Source: Megalonaias nervosa (Eukaryota > Mollusca > Bivalvia > Unionida > Unionidae). From it: a stretch of DNA of 64,000 nt. A model generated the notes under the pieces. That model saw only the letters and a program-made list of their open reading frames with translations, had not been told where the DNA came from and did not search any database. The number at the start of each line of letters is the position of its first letter. Positions within the stretch are counted from its first letter, which is position 1. Below, piece by piece: positions 1 to 12,165 of this stretch. The translations under genes were made by a program, and so were the position numbers. Where the stretch lies: the NCBI GenBank assembly GCA_016617855.1, contig JAECUM010092839.1, positions 124,001-188,000 of the forward strand, read 5' to 3'.

Positions 1-1282
1 TATCTCCAAACAAATCCTTCAACTGACTGCAACTTCAGAGACATGAGAAATATCAGTAAGTGTCTAAAATATACACCAATATGTTGCAGATTTGTATGCA
101 AATGGCTGCACATTTTATTGAACAGATGACACCATATAAACAAACTGTCCATCTATATCAACACAGATTTGGGGGTCTGATTTATCAAACGAGGTCCATA
201 CCAGTTACATGTACTTCACAGTGGGTCAATGCACAATCATTATTTATTCTTCACTCTGTACATTATATTTAGAACTTGCAAAGGGTAGTATTAAAACATA
301 ATGCAACTAATATTTAACAAATGCAAAGCACAAAAATGCCTTTTACCATTTAGAACAATTATCAGTTCTACAACATAAGACATATTGCATATTTTTGTTT
401 TGGTGCTACATCTTACTGCCTAAAAAACAGCATTGTGTAGTGTGTTCCAATGTTGATTGATATCGGAACAAGAGACCAAATTTTCAAGAATATCTCACAC
501 TTGCCAGCACATACTGAAGCTTTTCCACAAATTAAGGTCACACCAACTTAGGTGGACTTTACTTACTCTGATGTCTTTTTTCAAATAAATTCAAATGTCA
601 CACAAATGGATGTGATTTCAAGTTTCACTGACCAACATTTCAGTTCATTGGAATGCGATGGAAGCAGGGAATGATGAAATTGGTTAAAAGGATGATAAAT
701 ATCTTGAACAAAATTAAACTATCTTCAGACTTACTTCAATATTATTATATTTCTATTTGTTTTGTCAAAGAATCATTCTTCAGTTTAATCCAATTTTGTA
801 ATTCCCCGCTTCCATCACATTCCAACCAGCTGAATGGAACATGAAAATGCATCCAACTGCTATGATCAGATTTTGAACCCATCAGGAAAGAGGCAGCAAA
901 GTAAGTATAATCAATTAGATTTAAATTTTGGATGAGTGTCGATATGGGCTGCCAAGTATGTGAAATATTATTGAAAATTTTTACATCTCATTCTCCTGTC
1001 CGTCGACTTGGAAACATGCTACACAAGGCCATTATTTAGGCTGTAAGACGTAGCACCAAAACATAAATAACATGTGATACGTCTTACACTGTAGGACTAA
1101 ACAATTATCAATCAGTTCCATGCAGCAAATGATGCACCCTATATAATATTTTGACTTGTAAGATTCAGTTTGTACATAAATGTCACTAAACATACAATCC
1201 AGTAATATGTCAACCGTTTATAAAACCTATTACAACAAAGTCAAATCACGTTTAACGTTACAAAAGTCGGAACTAAACTCAC
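1..1282 (-). other. intron 1 of the minus-strand gene that starts at 1464
   Basis: This stretch lies downstream of the GT splice donor at 1281-1282 on the minus strand, so it should be intronic. It has no recognisable exon. Most of it is occupied by the long imperfect palindrome at 365-1097. Confidence 0.5.
365..1097. repeat. long imperfect palindrome (foldback element)
   Basis: The left arm, from about 365 to 720, matches the reverse complement of the right arm, from about 753 to 1097. The outer ends pair as GGTGCTACATCTTACTGCC (402-420) with GGCTGTAAGACGTAGCACC (1039-1057). Inner blocks pair as TGGAATGCGATGGAAGCAGG against CCCGCTTCCATCACATTCCA. Only about 30 bases remain unpaired at the centre. 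It carries no coding potential. It may be a foldback or MITE-type insertion; transcribed as part of the intron it would form a long hairpin. Confidence 0.85.
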
Positions 1283-1464
1283 CCGTCTCCGCCATCTTCC
1301 GGTGTGAAACTGGGATTCTCTGATTTTATTGGAGACTGAACTGGCCTAAGACGTTTTCTCCAGTCATGTGGACCCTGCAGGTTTTCCTTTTCTTCAATAT
1401 CCTGTATGAAATGGAGTGTTAACTCCCCTCTGGATTCAATTCCTTGACAGCTGGGAGCAGCCAT
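1283..1464 (-). CDS. first coding exon of an unidentified host gene
   Basis: The exon starts with ATG in a good context (AAGATGGCTG, reading MAAPSCQGIESRGELTLHF) and stays open for 60 codons plus two bases. It ends at GACGG|GTGAGT, a strong splice donor, so the rest of the gene lies to the left, outside the window. The encoded N-terminus is polar and acidic/basic mixed, with a WRKRLRP basic patch and a proline/serine-rich end; no domain is recognisable. Base composition is clearly richer in GC than the flanks. The MAAP start and donor make a genuine exon more likely than a chance ORF. The product is unknown. Confidence 0.6.
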
Positions 1465-1877
1465 CTTGGAAGTCAAACGCAAACATTGCAACAATCCTTA
1501 TCTTATCTAATGTCCAAGAAGGATCGCCATTCTCGGGCCTGACATACTTCTGAACACCGAAACAAATAAAGATAAAAGATGAGTGCAGTCACCCTATTCT
1601 CTAAATCCAATATAAAATTTTGTTAAAACTTAGTTTATAGCGATAGTAGATTGGAAATCCCCTTTCTTCCCGCGAATGTTTTCGCAGCCTCGTTTGTGTT
1701 CAGAACATCCGAATTTAGAAATTGGCGTAGGTCAGCTCCATGGTTTTGTCTAAATTGAATGGTTTCAGTTTTAACGGATAAATTTCCGATATATTTTTAA
1801 TGATGGCTTTAAGTATATATATATAACAACTGTATAACCATATATATATACTTAATACTATATATATAACTTAACAA

Positions 1878-1914
<37 letters not shown>

Positions 1915-4900
1915 CTTGCGATACACTGAGGATTTCTCCACCTGTTTGACATTAATGTATTTTATTTTTATTTTGTTTTTATATCTATTTAAATTCGTAA
2001 TTGAATGCGAGAGCATTAAAAATAAAATTACAAACTTCTAGACCGCCCATTATCTTTGAATTAAAAACTGTACCAGAACAGTTACATTGCTGTAAAGTAA
2101 CACGTTTTTATGCCCTATGACATTTACAGGTAAATATATGATACATATTTCCTTTGGCTCTGTCCCCTGACTGTCACGTCATGAACCCAGTGATATACTT
2201 TCACTCAGGTTGCATTACTGGTTAAAGGCTCTTACTTGGAGCTGTGGTAAAATCAATATTGTACTGTTATAGCTTGCACCAGTTAGTATTGTTTTATTCA
2301 CAAGGGGATTTGCACCAAGATCCTAAAGCAATATAATTTACAGTTGCTGGCGGAAAAAGAAATATTTGTACATTAAAAGCTCATCTTTCTTTGATATAAC
2401 TAGCAACAGGGACAGAATCTGTAGGCAATGAGTTTGGATTTTGTTTCAAAAATTAATTATAAAGGTCAAAGGTTAAATAGTTAAAAACACAAGCAAAAAT
2501 AGTTACGCATACAATATTTACAGCAAATAAAATACAAACTAATTCAATATATCTTGAAATGTTTCTAGCAAACAAAAATTAAGACTTTTATGCTAGATGA
2601 ACCATAACCCAAAGAACAAAATAAGTGAGAACTAAGTTACAAACCCTTTAAATACGTGTCAGACTAATTGCAAACTAAGCGTATGAATGAGAAGCTTTTA
2701 AACAGACTTATCGCAATAAAGACGTACTAATTAAATATAAGACAAATTTAAACGAAGACAGATTTTACGTCAGCATAAACCATAATTGTATGAATCTTTT
2801 AATGACCCTAAACCATATTTGAAAAAGACCATCATTCGAACATTCATCTATTCGACTGTGTTAAAGATTAATTAGACTTAACGATCGGACACCCAAATTC
2901 AAGAAGATTAATTAATTGAGTATATACAAATAAGGTTTACAAGTAGGAAACATCAGATATGAAACTGAAACGAGCTACAATAAACCACATATAATAACAG
3001 AAATAGAGAGAAAAGAACATGTTTGTATTCTATTCTTATTCCTTTGATATAAAAACAATGTTAACGTTTCAAAACTGGTGAGATCAGAATACCTGTATAT
3101 AATAATATGTTTGAGAAAAATAAAAATAAAGTAACCAACAACAAAATGGAGGAGTCCTCAAGACTGTCTCTACATATAATCTCTTATTATACATACTTTA
3201 GCTGTTTTAGCTAGATAAATAATAGAATGCCGACGAAAAGGAAAGCACCATCGACACAGTTTACCTTGCAACGTTAAATTATGCTCTTATCTTTGTTATA
3301 CAGCATGCTATAAAAAAAAAAATTATCGAGGTCTAAAACTGGTTGACCATCAAAGTGAAGATTGAAGAAGTTGCAAAACTAACCATTTAAATTTCTTGTA
3401 ACCAGTTTACTATTGACTGCCTCATAGTACATGGACGTTTACCAAAATTGTTGCTCAGTAAATAAAAGTTATATTAAATCTAAGGAGAACGCGAATGGTA
3501 ATGAATCCATCTCACTACAGAGAACAGATTGCGTTTGTTTTACCTCACCAGTTATGATAAGCACAAAAAATATTTTATATTACATAAAGGATGAGAATGA
3601 AACAGAGACTGTTACAAAAGTGATAATGGTTCTTACATCCTCGAGTTGTTGATAAATAAAGTCCGAAACGGAATAATTACTAATGGTTACAAAGAAGTAT
3701 CGATACTGAATGTTTGAAACACAACTTAAAAGTTACAGTAGCTTGGAGTAACAATTACACAGTGTATATTACCAACTACAATATTAAATTATTATGATTC
3801 AATAGAGGGTCTTAAATACAGGTATATACTAACTCTGGTATAATTTGTAGACTTTTAAAAACTAAAACCTGATACATTTATCTTTACCAAACAGTAACAA
3901 ACAAAAAATATAACACAATTTCACTTCTAGCTAATCTACATTGTTAGACAGTTATAATATACTTTTTGTGATTTTCATTTACACAATGATGATGGTTATT
4001 ACATGCACATACAGAGGGGTATTAATAACAGATTGAAAATCAGTATCAAAAACGAAATTTGAAAAGTAGGCGATGTCACAGCATGCTGCAACGTATGCTT
4101 TTCATATCAGAGAGATAGAACTAATATCTGGCGAGCAGACTGAAGTACACGGGAGGCATGTACCTTTGGGACACCTCGATCTCATCAAGAAAAGCTTTCA
4201 CACTAAAGTCTCACTGGATAGTTTCGTATTTTGACACCTCCCTAATTTTTAAGGTAGAAGGCATGAGCCTAATTATCATAAGCCTAGCGTTTATAAATTC
4301 GCACAGAAGCGAAAGCTGTAATGTGGTTTACATTTACTTTGAGTTAGGCTTGAAAATCGGTTGGCTTGTTTGGTTTCTGCCTGTCACAGACTATCATTGG
4401 AGATCAAATGCTAATTTGGGCTGCAAATCAACAGCCAGCTTGGCTTAGGTATTCACATATGTCTGCTACAGAGGTAAATATCTAAAAAAAACTATATGGC
4501 TGAGGGTTGACGAAAATTATTCTAATTTGTTACAGTACTAGTGAACTTTAATCATGCATAAGGATAAAACATTCTTTTAGCCGTCTTGTCACAGGAAAAT
4601 ATGCAAAATAGCTCTTTGCTGCCAAAAATTAATGTAAAAAAGAGGGATTGGTGGCAGTGTCGGCTCAGTACCAAAACCACCAGTTGCAGAAGAAAATAAT
4701 CTGGATGCCTCAGGCAAAATCTCAACAGTATGCTTTCTATCAAAATCATTAGTTAGCTTTTATTTGTATCTTTAATGTAAAATTATTCTCATTTTTCTGT
4801 AATAGGTCATTGTCGGATGAAAATTCACCAAAAGAACTGACCAGTGAGACCTAAACGATTCATAAAATCGGTAGGGTCAGAGTGGAGCTCAGTTGCGATA

Positions 4901-7550
4901 CCTTTAAGATGCCCCAGAGAGTTCGTTTTCACTTTAAACATTGATACAAAAACAGCTGGAAAAAATGTTGTACGATATCAGTTAGCTACCAGTGAGTTAG
5001 GCCTCAACCATATATGTATCACTAATGTAGCAGGTGCTGTAAACAATCTGACACAGCTAATATACATTTTTGTATAAAAACGAGTTGATACTGAAATCCG
5101 AAAGACTTTGGAGGACAACAATTTGAAATGTACTAAGGCGAAACGTGAACAAGTTGTCAATATACATTAGCCGCCATTGAACACAGTGGTCATAAATTGG
5201 CTGGAAGAAAACCAGAACTTCAAAAGCAGATTAATATTACAGGAAAACGATTTTAGATGCGCATGAACTGTTTACATAGACAGTCAATAATTTATCTTCT
5301 GTTATACAAGACTTACAATCAACTAGAGAAAGATGAGATGTTTTACGTAATTCGACGACTTATGCAACAGCTCGAATTGAAACTATGAATTTCACAATGT
5401 TCCACCCGTTTTCACTGAATACAAGTTAAACACATTAATAAAATTACAGTAACGTGTACTTTTAATAATTAAAAATCAGGCTTATATACCATTTTTGTTA
5501 ACTTGAATATAGAATCTTAAATCTAATATCATTTATTTAATTTAAAAGAATTAAACATTTTATCTAGAAGATAATAGTATTTTATTGTTTTTAAATTACA
5601 ACATGATCCTGAAGTGGCTCATAATATCTGTAATGTAATGTTGTTCATACAAACAAACAAGCAGTACTAAAACATTTACAGCACAATAAATTATAATTTT
5701 TTTATTTTTTTTATTTTTCAGAGCATCGTCATCATCAAAGGTGATGAGTTGCTAGTCGAAAACATCCATTAACTATCTATTTCTTGATAGATAATAAAAC
5801 AGTCACAAGAACAGTCACTGTTGGAGGAATAATAATGACTGACCTAGGTTTTACAGGAAGTAACAGTCAGTTCAAGTTAGGCATTATAAACACACAGATA
5901 AGCCAATATGGAAAAGTGCAGAGTTCAATGAAAGCGTACTAAAGACACCATGTTACGGGTATAGTAAGATGTCTTTATTACGTATTCAAATCACTTGTAT
6001 CATACGTTTGTTTAATGCGCTTGTGCTCACCATAACAAAAAAAAAAAAATTTAAAAAATAACGTAAAACTTAAAAACCAAGACAACCTTAATTTAATTAT
6101 TTTTATAGGTAAAATACGAGCACACATCCTCTGCACTTGTGATGGGTGTTAGTTGCATCAAAGTTTGTTTAAAAAGGTCTCCGACGTCATCGCAGGGCAG
6201 TGTCAATGACACTTGTATAAAGCATAGCGACAAGACTGCGCTGACGAAGGTGTATCATCGGAAGGGCAAGACATTTCTGTAAAACGCTCAGTGCGTTCTT
6301 TTGGTTAATAAGTAACAAATGGCAATGTAATAACTCCTCACAGGTAGGAAATAATACCACAGAGAATTAATTACCTTAATCCAACATATCGATGTATCAC
6401 ATACACCCGAGCAACATTAAACCTGTAAACATATTGGAGATTGCAATTGCACAGCTAAGCCCTTTTTCATTGTACCAGGCAATTTCTTTGTGCCGTTCCA
6501 TGTGAAGGTAGAAGGACATGTTAACAATGCAGTGGTAACCAATTTAGTATGAATGCTTATAAAAAATCATACCCATATCATATGGAAACAATACTCTTTT
6601 CAACTTATATGACTGAAAAATATTCATGATATACTAACATTTCTGGTTACTTGTTTCGGTTACAAGAAATACGATTAAACATGGCATTATGAATGCTTAA
6701 TTAAGAAAGTTACTATCATTGGAACTAAATGTACCTACTACTAGTATAGAAGTTATAAAGTGTACAGAAAGATATTTAGAATATCATTACATTTTAAGAT
6801 TCATACGGATCAATGTATCCTTGCAATCTTATTCAGAATGTTATATTATTAACTGCAATTGTTCATTGTTAATTGAATGTTAATTGCAAAAGATGTGAAA
6901 TGTTAGAAGGTGGTAATACAATGTACAAACTGGAAAATATTTATCTCCAGTATGAAGCGATTACCTCAAAATCACGTGTGCAGTAAGTACATTTCAGATA
7001 TAGGTACAGAAATCACATTACTTTTCTTTATGACTGCAACACTAGGATGGAACCGTCGTCATATAAATAACTTGAACGAACCTCAATCATGATTCTGTCA
7101 GAATAACCTTAAGGATGATTGAATAATGTGCAAAAAGAGTGAAGAAATTCATCCTGAAACGTTTTATACTTCGACAACAGAAAATATTTTCGTGACTATT
7201 GAAGGTCTGTCGGATATAATTTATTCCCAATGTGTCAATATATCATAAATAAACAATATTATGTTGTCATTTTTATGTTATACACTTCGTGACCGGTGGA
7301 TCTGAATTAATTCATGACTTGATGATTTTCCTTTTGACTGAATAAGCAGTTTGAATACTTTTCGAATTTTAAGTTTTGTTTGATTACACATTATACAATT
7401 CCTTTTCGTTTTTTGTCCGCCTTAAAGAAATAAGAGTAATGTTCTTAACGAACAAATTTCTCTAATTGGAAGACAGCTCAACCCATCTTTCGAAAATCCA
7501 GTAACTATATTATTTTAGTGTGAGAGACCAAGTATATTATCGCTGGATAG
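1465..7550. other. intergenic DNA, no gene recognised
   Basis: This AT-rich stretch contains only short open frames without family resemblance or convincing splice context. The first few hundred bases should contain the promoter of the minus-strand gene starting at 1464, but no core promoter motif could be singled out. An AT microsatellite lies at 1881-1912. Confidence 0.4.
1881..1912. repeat. (AT)n microsatellite
   Basis: About 16 uninterrupted AT units. Shorter TATATA tracts flank it from about 1815. Confidence 0.95.
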
Positions 7551-7742
7551 TCACTAGTGTCGTAGATCCTTATGTTGTCAGTCCCTAGTTCATGGATATT
7601 TATGTTGTCAGTCACTAGTGTCATGAATCTTTATTTTGTCAGTCACAACTGTCATAGATCTTTATGTTGTCAGTCACTAGTGTCATGGATCTTTATGTTG
7701 TCAGTCACTAGTGTCATGGATCTTTATGTTGTCAGTCATGTC
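7551..7742. repeat. 31-bp minisatellite, about 6 copies
   Basis: The unit GATCTTTATGTTGTCAGTCA followed by CTAGTGTCATG is repeated head to tail about six times. The last two copies are nearly identical and the first ones diverged. The repeat is open in one frame, but the translation is just the repeat and is not taken as a gene. Confidence 0.9.
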
Positions 7743-9482
7743 ACGTTATTTAAGTTTTTGTTTCGACATACATACAAAATGAATCAGTATCAGTAAAAAA
7801 CAGCCTCGTATTTGTTTTCAACTTGTTGTAGTAAAATTCATACATCAGTCATTCGGATAACACTAACACTGCAATTCCACCTGAAATGTGTTTGGTTACT
7901 TTGATTCTCTTTTTTTTTTAGATGGTAACACGTACCAAGTCATCATCAACATATGTTCTCTTCTCACAGATCTTGCAGACATTTAAAACATTATTTGCAT
8001 CTGTACATATTTTAACTATTGTTCTTTTTCTCTGATTTTCAATTTGTTTACCAAATTATACGCTGATATTCATGAGTTGGAAAAGTCCTTAGAAATTTAT
8101 TACTTCAGACAGTATTAATTTCTAATTCAGACACGGTCATCGGCGGAACTAGAGAGAACTATTTCAGTTGCATACAAAAATCAGATTTCTACAGTGAACT
8201 AAATATTTATCTCTGTTTTCAGTTTTGATACAGTTGAATTTATATCATTGCATCATTTTAATCAGCTTTATTATCCCTTGAATCTACAACTGCTTACAAG
8301 CAATGGTTCCTTTTATTCGTTCATGAACCTATTAAGTTTGAAACTCTTGCTGAATGATACGTATTCCTCGTAGATATCGTACAACAGTTTATGTATCTCT
8401 TCAGTTACATCGTTCTTACAAGAATTCTGATGAGTTATGAGTGAACAATGGTATATATTTTGGATATTTAAAATTAAAATTGCATTAAATATATATGTAC
8501 TGGATATCTATATTAACATGTTAAGTGATCATGGTCCCTTATTGTGAGCTGGATTATGCATCACGCACCTTTTGTGAATGCGTATAGTCCTATTTTACTT
8601 TATTTTCAGTTAAAATGCTTCATGTTTAGACACAGGTAAAGAAGTTGCTGTTACTCTTATAAATGGGCTGCACGTGTAGCATTTTAGTTTCTAGTCTTAT
8701 AACTTTCAGCAAACCTATATCTTGGTTTATGTCGCTTACAAATAGTTTTGATGAAATTTCGTTTGGATAAAACATTTATTAGTATTGTGTTTCCGATGAA
8801 TTAGCACTTATTTGATTTATTTGCGTATTTCTGATTTGTTTTGCACAGTCTTGTCCAACTCCTTTTACATTTGAAATCTCTATGCAGGTAAACTGGTATC
8901 CTAAGGGTGTATTGGTAAGTCATTATTCATCTATATTTATACACTGCGTGTAATTTGTGGAGTGTGTTCTATACATGTAAATTGATTTCTCTACATTTAA
9001 TTTTTAAATAGAAATTATAAATTAGGTGGTTGGGTCTTAATTGAGTGTGTCCAGCAATTACGCTTGAATAATTAAACACTGCGGGTAATTGTACAGTACA
9101 ATCTATTTATGTGTACTGATGCTTCTGCATTGTTTCTTTAAATTATAAATTATAAATTGGGGCGTGTGTGCATTTTTAACACAGAAACATGTTATAACTA
9201 TATTTATTTAAAAATGTATTTCTGTATTTTATGTATTTGTAATTATTTAAGTTAATTGAGATTTTACTCTTTGTATACGGTAAAATACCTCCAAGGAGCT
9301 CATGTTTGTTATTATGTAAATGAGATTCTAACTGTAAATAAAATTTGTCTAGGCTATGTGTCGTTGAGTTCGGGAAGATACGAAGCTGGAAGTAGAAAAT
9401 TTCGTTTCGTTAAGATAGAGAATGATAGATATAGTTAATCCTACCGGAAGTTTGTGGTGTTGTTGACAACACCTGCGTTTAA
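7743..9482. other. intergenic or intronic DNA, nothing recognised
   Basis: AT-rich sequence with no exon, repeat family or RNA gene that could be identified by eye. Confidence 0.4.
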
Positions 9483-9707
9483 CTAGCATCTTGAGAAGCT
9501 CAGCGTCTCGGTGATCTGCGTTAGGTATGATAAGGTGTAAACGTAAACAGCTGTAATCAAAGAATGAACATTGAGGTAAGATAACCCAAGAAAGTAGTTT
9601 AGCAAGGTGTTTATTTTTGTCATGAATCCAAAGATGACCTCAGCTGAGTAGTAGTAAAGGTTCAACAGGTATGAGACCAGTTTTCGTCGCGTACCGATTG
9701 CCGCCAT
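9483..9707 (-). CDS. weak candidate: 5' exon starting MAAIGTRRKL
   Basis: A 75-codon open frame begins with ATGGCGGCAATCGG, a context typical of animal start codons, and ends at a TAG. The predicted peptide has a basic start followed by two hydrophobic stretches. No domain is recognised, and no convincing splice donor could be fixed inside it. It could equally be chance. The base composition around 9650-9730 is somewhat richer in CpG than the neighbours, which is why it is listed. Confidence 0.18.
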   Translation of the reverse strand: MAAIGTRRKLVSYLLNLYYYSAEVIFGFMTKINTLLNYFLGLSYLNVHSLITAVYVYTLSYLTQITETLSFSRC

Positions 9708-9741
9708 GAGATTAATATCTCGCGAACGGAAGCGCAAATTT

Positions 9742-9806
9742 ACTTATTATGCATACCTTTAAAATATTATTGGTGTAGAGCGCTGTTGATGGTATGCATA
9801 ATAAGT
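9742..9806. repeat. perfect 16-bp inverted repeat (hairpin)
   Basis: ACTTATTATGCATACC at 9742-9757 is exactly mirrored by GGTATGCATAATAAGT at 9791-9806, with a 33-base loop. It lies just upstream of the weak exon candidate on the minus strand. It may be the ends of a very short MITE. Confidence 0.8.
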
Positions 9807-10239
9807 TCATATACACGGTTTACTAGAAACACCGACATAGGCTCAAAAAACGAAATACACATTTTTGCACAACACTCAAGACGAATGTATTGATTTGCAT
9901 ATGCTTGAATATAGATAAAAAAGCAAAATAAATTTGATTTGATTTAAATGCCTTTTAATATAATTATTTACATTTTTCTATTTATAGCATTCAGTCACTG
10001 TTGTACCTGATTGAACAGCTATCTATGATAAAAGTCAAATCGTACTGTAATACATTGACAGAATGAAAATATAAAATATGAGAGTACCAAAAGTATTTGC
10101 CAACATTATATTATATATTTACTTTAACTTTCAATGATATAGATTTTGACAAACGAAAACAAAATAATTCTCAGCAGACTATCTGTCCAAGCCATGTGAC
10201 ACTCTTCCTGTACATATTGAATGGTCCATTTACTAAATA

Positions 10240-11664
10240 CAGTCCTACCCACTTATATTGACATCACTTATGTCGACAAGCCGCCTATTTCGACAAAAAA
10301 GCAAAGTCCCGGTCCCTTGGTCTACTATTACTACCAGAGTTGTCATGCTTATGTCGACGTCGAGATAAAAAATAAACGTACATGTCGACAGAAGCCCTTG
10401 GTCCCAGCTTGAACAAATCCTTTGTTTTCAAATCATTTATGTTGACAAGCTGCCAGTTCCGACCCATTCTTTGTTCAACAATTAGTTGATCTTGCCGCCA
10501 GGCTTTAATTTTACCACCTTATCATTTATGTCGACCAGCTGCCAGTTCCGACCCAAACTTTGTTCAACAATTAGTTGATCTTGCCGCCAGGCTTTAATTT
10601 TCTCGCCTAATCATTTATGTTGGCAAGCGGCCAGTTCCGACCTGTACTTTATTCAACAATTAGTTGATCTTGCCAGCAGGCTTTAATGTCGCGGTCGGAT
10701 AAAAAAAAACAAAAAAAAAACAGGCTTTTGTTTGGTCCTATAAAGTTGGCCTCTCGCGGTGACTTAAATAAAAGCAATGAAATCTGATCTGATTCTTGCA
10801 TTTTCCAAAGTGATCAGTGATTAAAACAAGTTTATTGCGCTGTGAAAGTTTCCTTTTTAACTTTATTTATATTTACGATGGCTACCAACGGCAGTGTAAA
10901 CGCAGATTAAATTTACAGTCTCTGGAACCTAAATATCTGGCTGTTAAGGAAGTTGAGGGTGGGGCATCTCGCAAAGATGTCTGTGAAAATTTTTAAATGT
11001 ACTGAGCAGACATTGTTACAAAATTGTATTGTAAGAATCATTTTCTTTTAATACCTCATTAACACGTGTCAATGTATACAATATTATGCGTTCATTAATC
11101 ATATCAGCCGCATATCTCTTGTTCGCTTTTATGTACTTTTCACGATGACTTCTGTAACTAAATACATGTACTGTTTAAACCAACTTGTTAACAGGTTTTC
11201 ATTTCCCTGTGAATAGCCCCATCGCCTTGGTAGCCTCAGTAAGATGGGAATTGACTGACCAAAATCTAGGCCAATTTAAGTGCATGTACTCCAAGCGTGT
11301 AAATAACAACTATGCAACCATGTGCTTATGCCGACATTGCATAATCGTAGTGAATGTTTTTCATATCAGGATGTGACCGATGCAATATTTTATTGTGGAT
11401 TTTATTACACAAAGGTAATCAAATGTAATTTGTCAATATACAAGTGTATTTGAAACTGGTTTTGTCTTCTTGTAATCAAAATTTGCATTGTTTGGTTTCT
11501 CAAAGTGTCAATGCTACTCACTGATGACAGGTCACCCCTTACTGACGAATTTAACTTGTATCTTTTTTTCAGTACCCCCCCCTCCCCAACACTTATCTCG
11601 ACATCCGCCTATGTCGACAATATTTCCTCGGGCCCGAGGATGTTGACATAAACGGGTAGGACTG
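10240..11664. mobile_element. pogo/Tigger-like DNA transposon, non-autonomous remnant
   Basis: The ends are inverted repeats: CAGTCCTACCCACTTATATT at 10240 and the reverse complement of AAACGGGTAGGACTG ending at 11664. A TA dinucleotide flanks each side, the target duplication of Tc1/mariner-superfamily elements. Many TATGTCGAC-type words occur near both ends. A broken coding stretch around 10905-10995 on the plus strand reads like the N-terminal CENP-B/pogo helix-turn-helix (EPKYLAVKEVEGGASRKDV), preceded by an out-of-frame ATG. No DDE domain is visible, so the copy cannot move by itself. It sits a little over 200 bases upstream of the MSH2 exon. Confidence 0.8.
10432..10690. repeat. 89-bp tandem repeat inside the pogo-like element, 3 copies
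   Basis: Copies begin at 10432, 10521 and 10610 with ATCATTTATG. Each contains CCAGTTCCGACC and TTCAACAATTAGTTGATCTT. The spacing is 89 bases both times. Such subterminal arrays can be transposase-binding regions, but that is inference. Confidence 0.9.
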
Positions 11665-11881
11665 TATCTGAAATTGTCCATTTGTCATTTTTTTAAAGTA
11701 TTGTGCAATCAAATTTATGCAAGTTTCTTTAAAGTTATCATTCATGAAAATTATGGGTACACAGGCACAAAGTAATTTTAAAAATATTGTGGAGTTATAT
11801 TCATGGACCTGAACATAATTTTCATATAGACTGTATTATTTAATTGTTTACGATTTGTTGATGTATCCATTTTATTTTTAG

Positions 11882-12005
11882 GCACTGATAGTGCAGCTAG
11901 GCCCCAAGGAATGTGTTATTGCTACTGGGGAGACAGGAAATGATGCTGGGAAGCTGAAGCAAGTTCTGGAGAGAAGTGGACTTCTTATCACAGAAAGAAA
12001 AAAAT
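11882..12005 (+). CDS. MSH2: MSH2 (DNA mismatch repair protein) internal exon
   Basis: The exon lies between a TTTTATTTTTAG acceptor and a T|GTAGGT donor. It encodes 41 residues with [28 protein letters not shown] and LLITERKK, which is unmistakably the MutS connector region (domain II) of MSH2. MSH2 is the common subunit of the MutS-alpha and MutS-beta heterodimers that recognise mismatches and small loops in the nucleus. The frame is intact; the exon ends in phase 1. No other MSH2 exon was recognised within the window, so either the flanking introns are very long or this is an isolated copy of the exon. The boundaries differ from those I recall for the human gene. Confidence 0.85.
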
Positions 12006-12092
12006 GTAGGTTTTAACTTTACATTACTTGCAGTTGTGTCTGCATTGGTTTGTTGATGGTTTCCTTACAACTTTACAATTTATATCAATCAG

Positions 12093-12094
<2 letters not shown>

Positions 12095-12163
<69 letters not shown>
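12095..12163. repeat. (AT)n(AC)n compound microsatellite
   Basis: About 28 AT units followed by about 7 AC units, immediately outside the left inverted repeat of the element at 12164-13734. A plus-strand open frame through it (poly Ile-Tyr) is an artefact of the repeat. Confidence 0.95.

Positions 12164-12165
<2 letters not shown>

Noticed and set aside
7551..7742. Regular repeats as a possible CRISPR array
   Set aside because: Head-to-tail minisatellite without unique spacers, in animal DNA.
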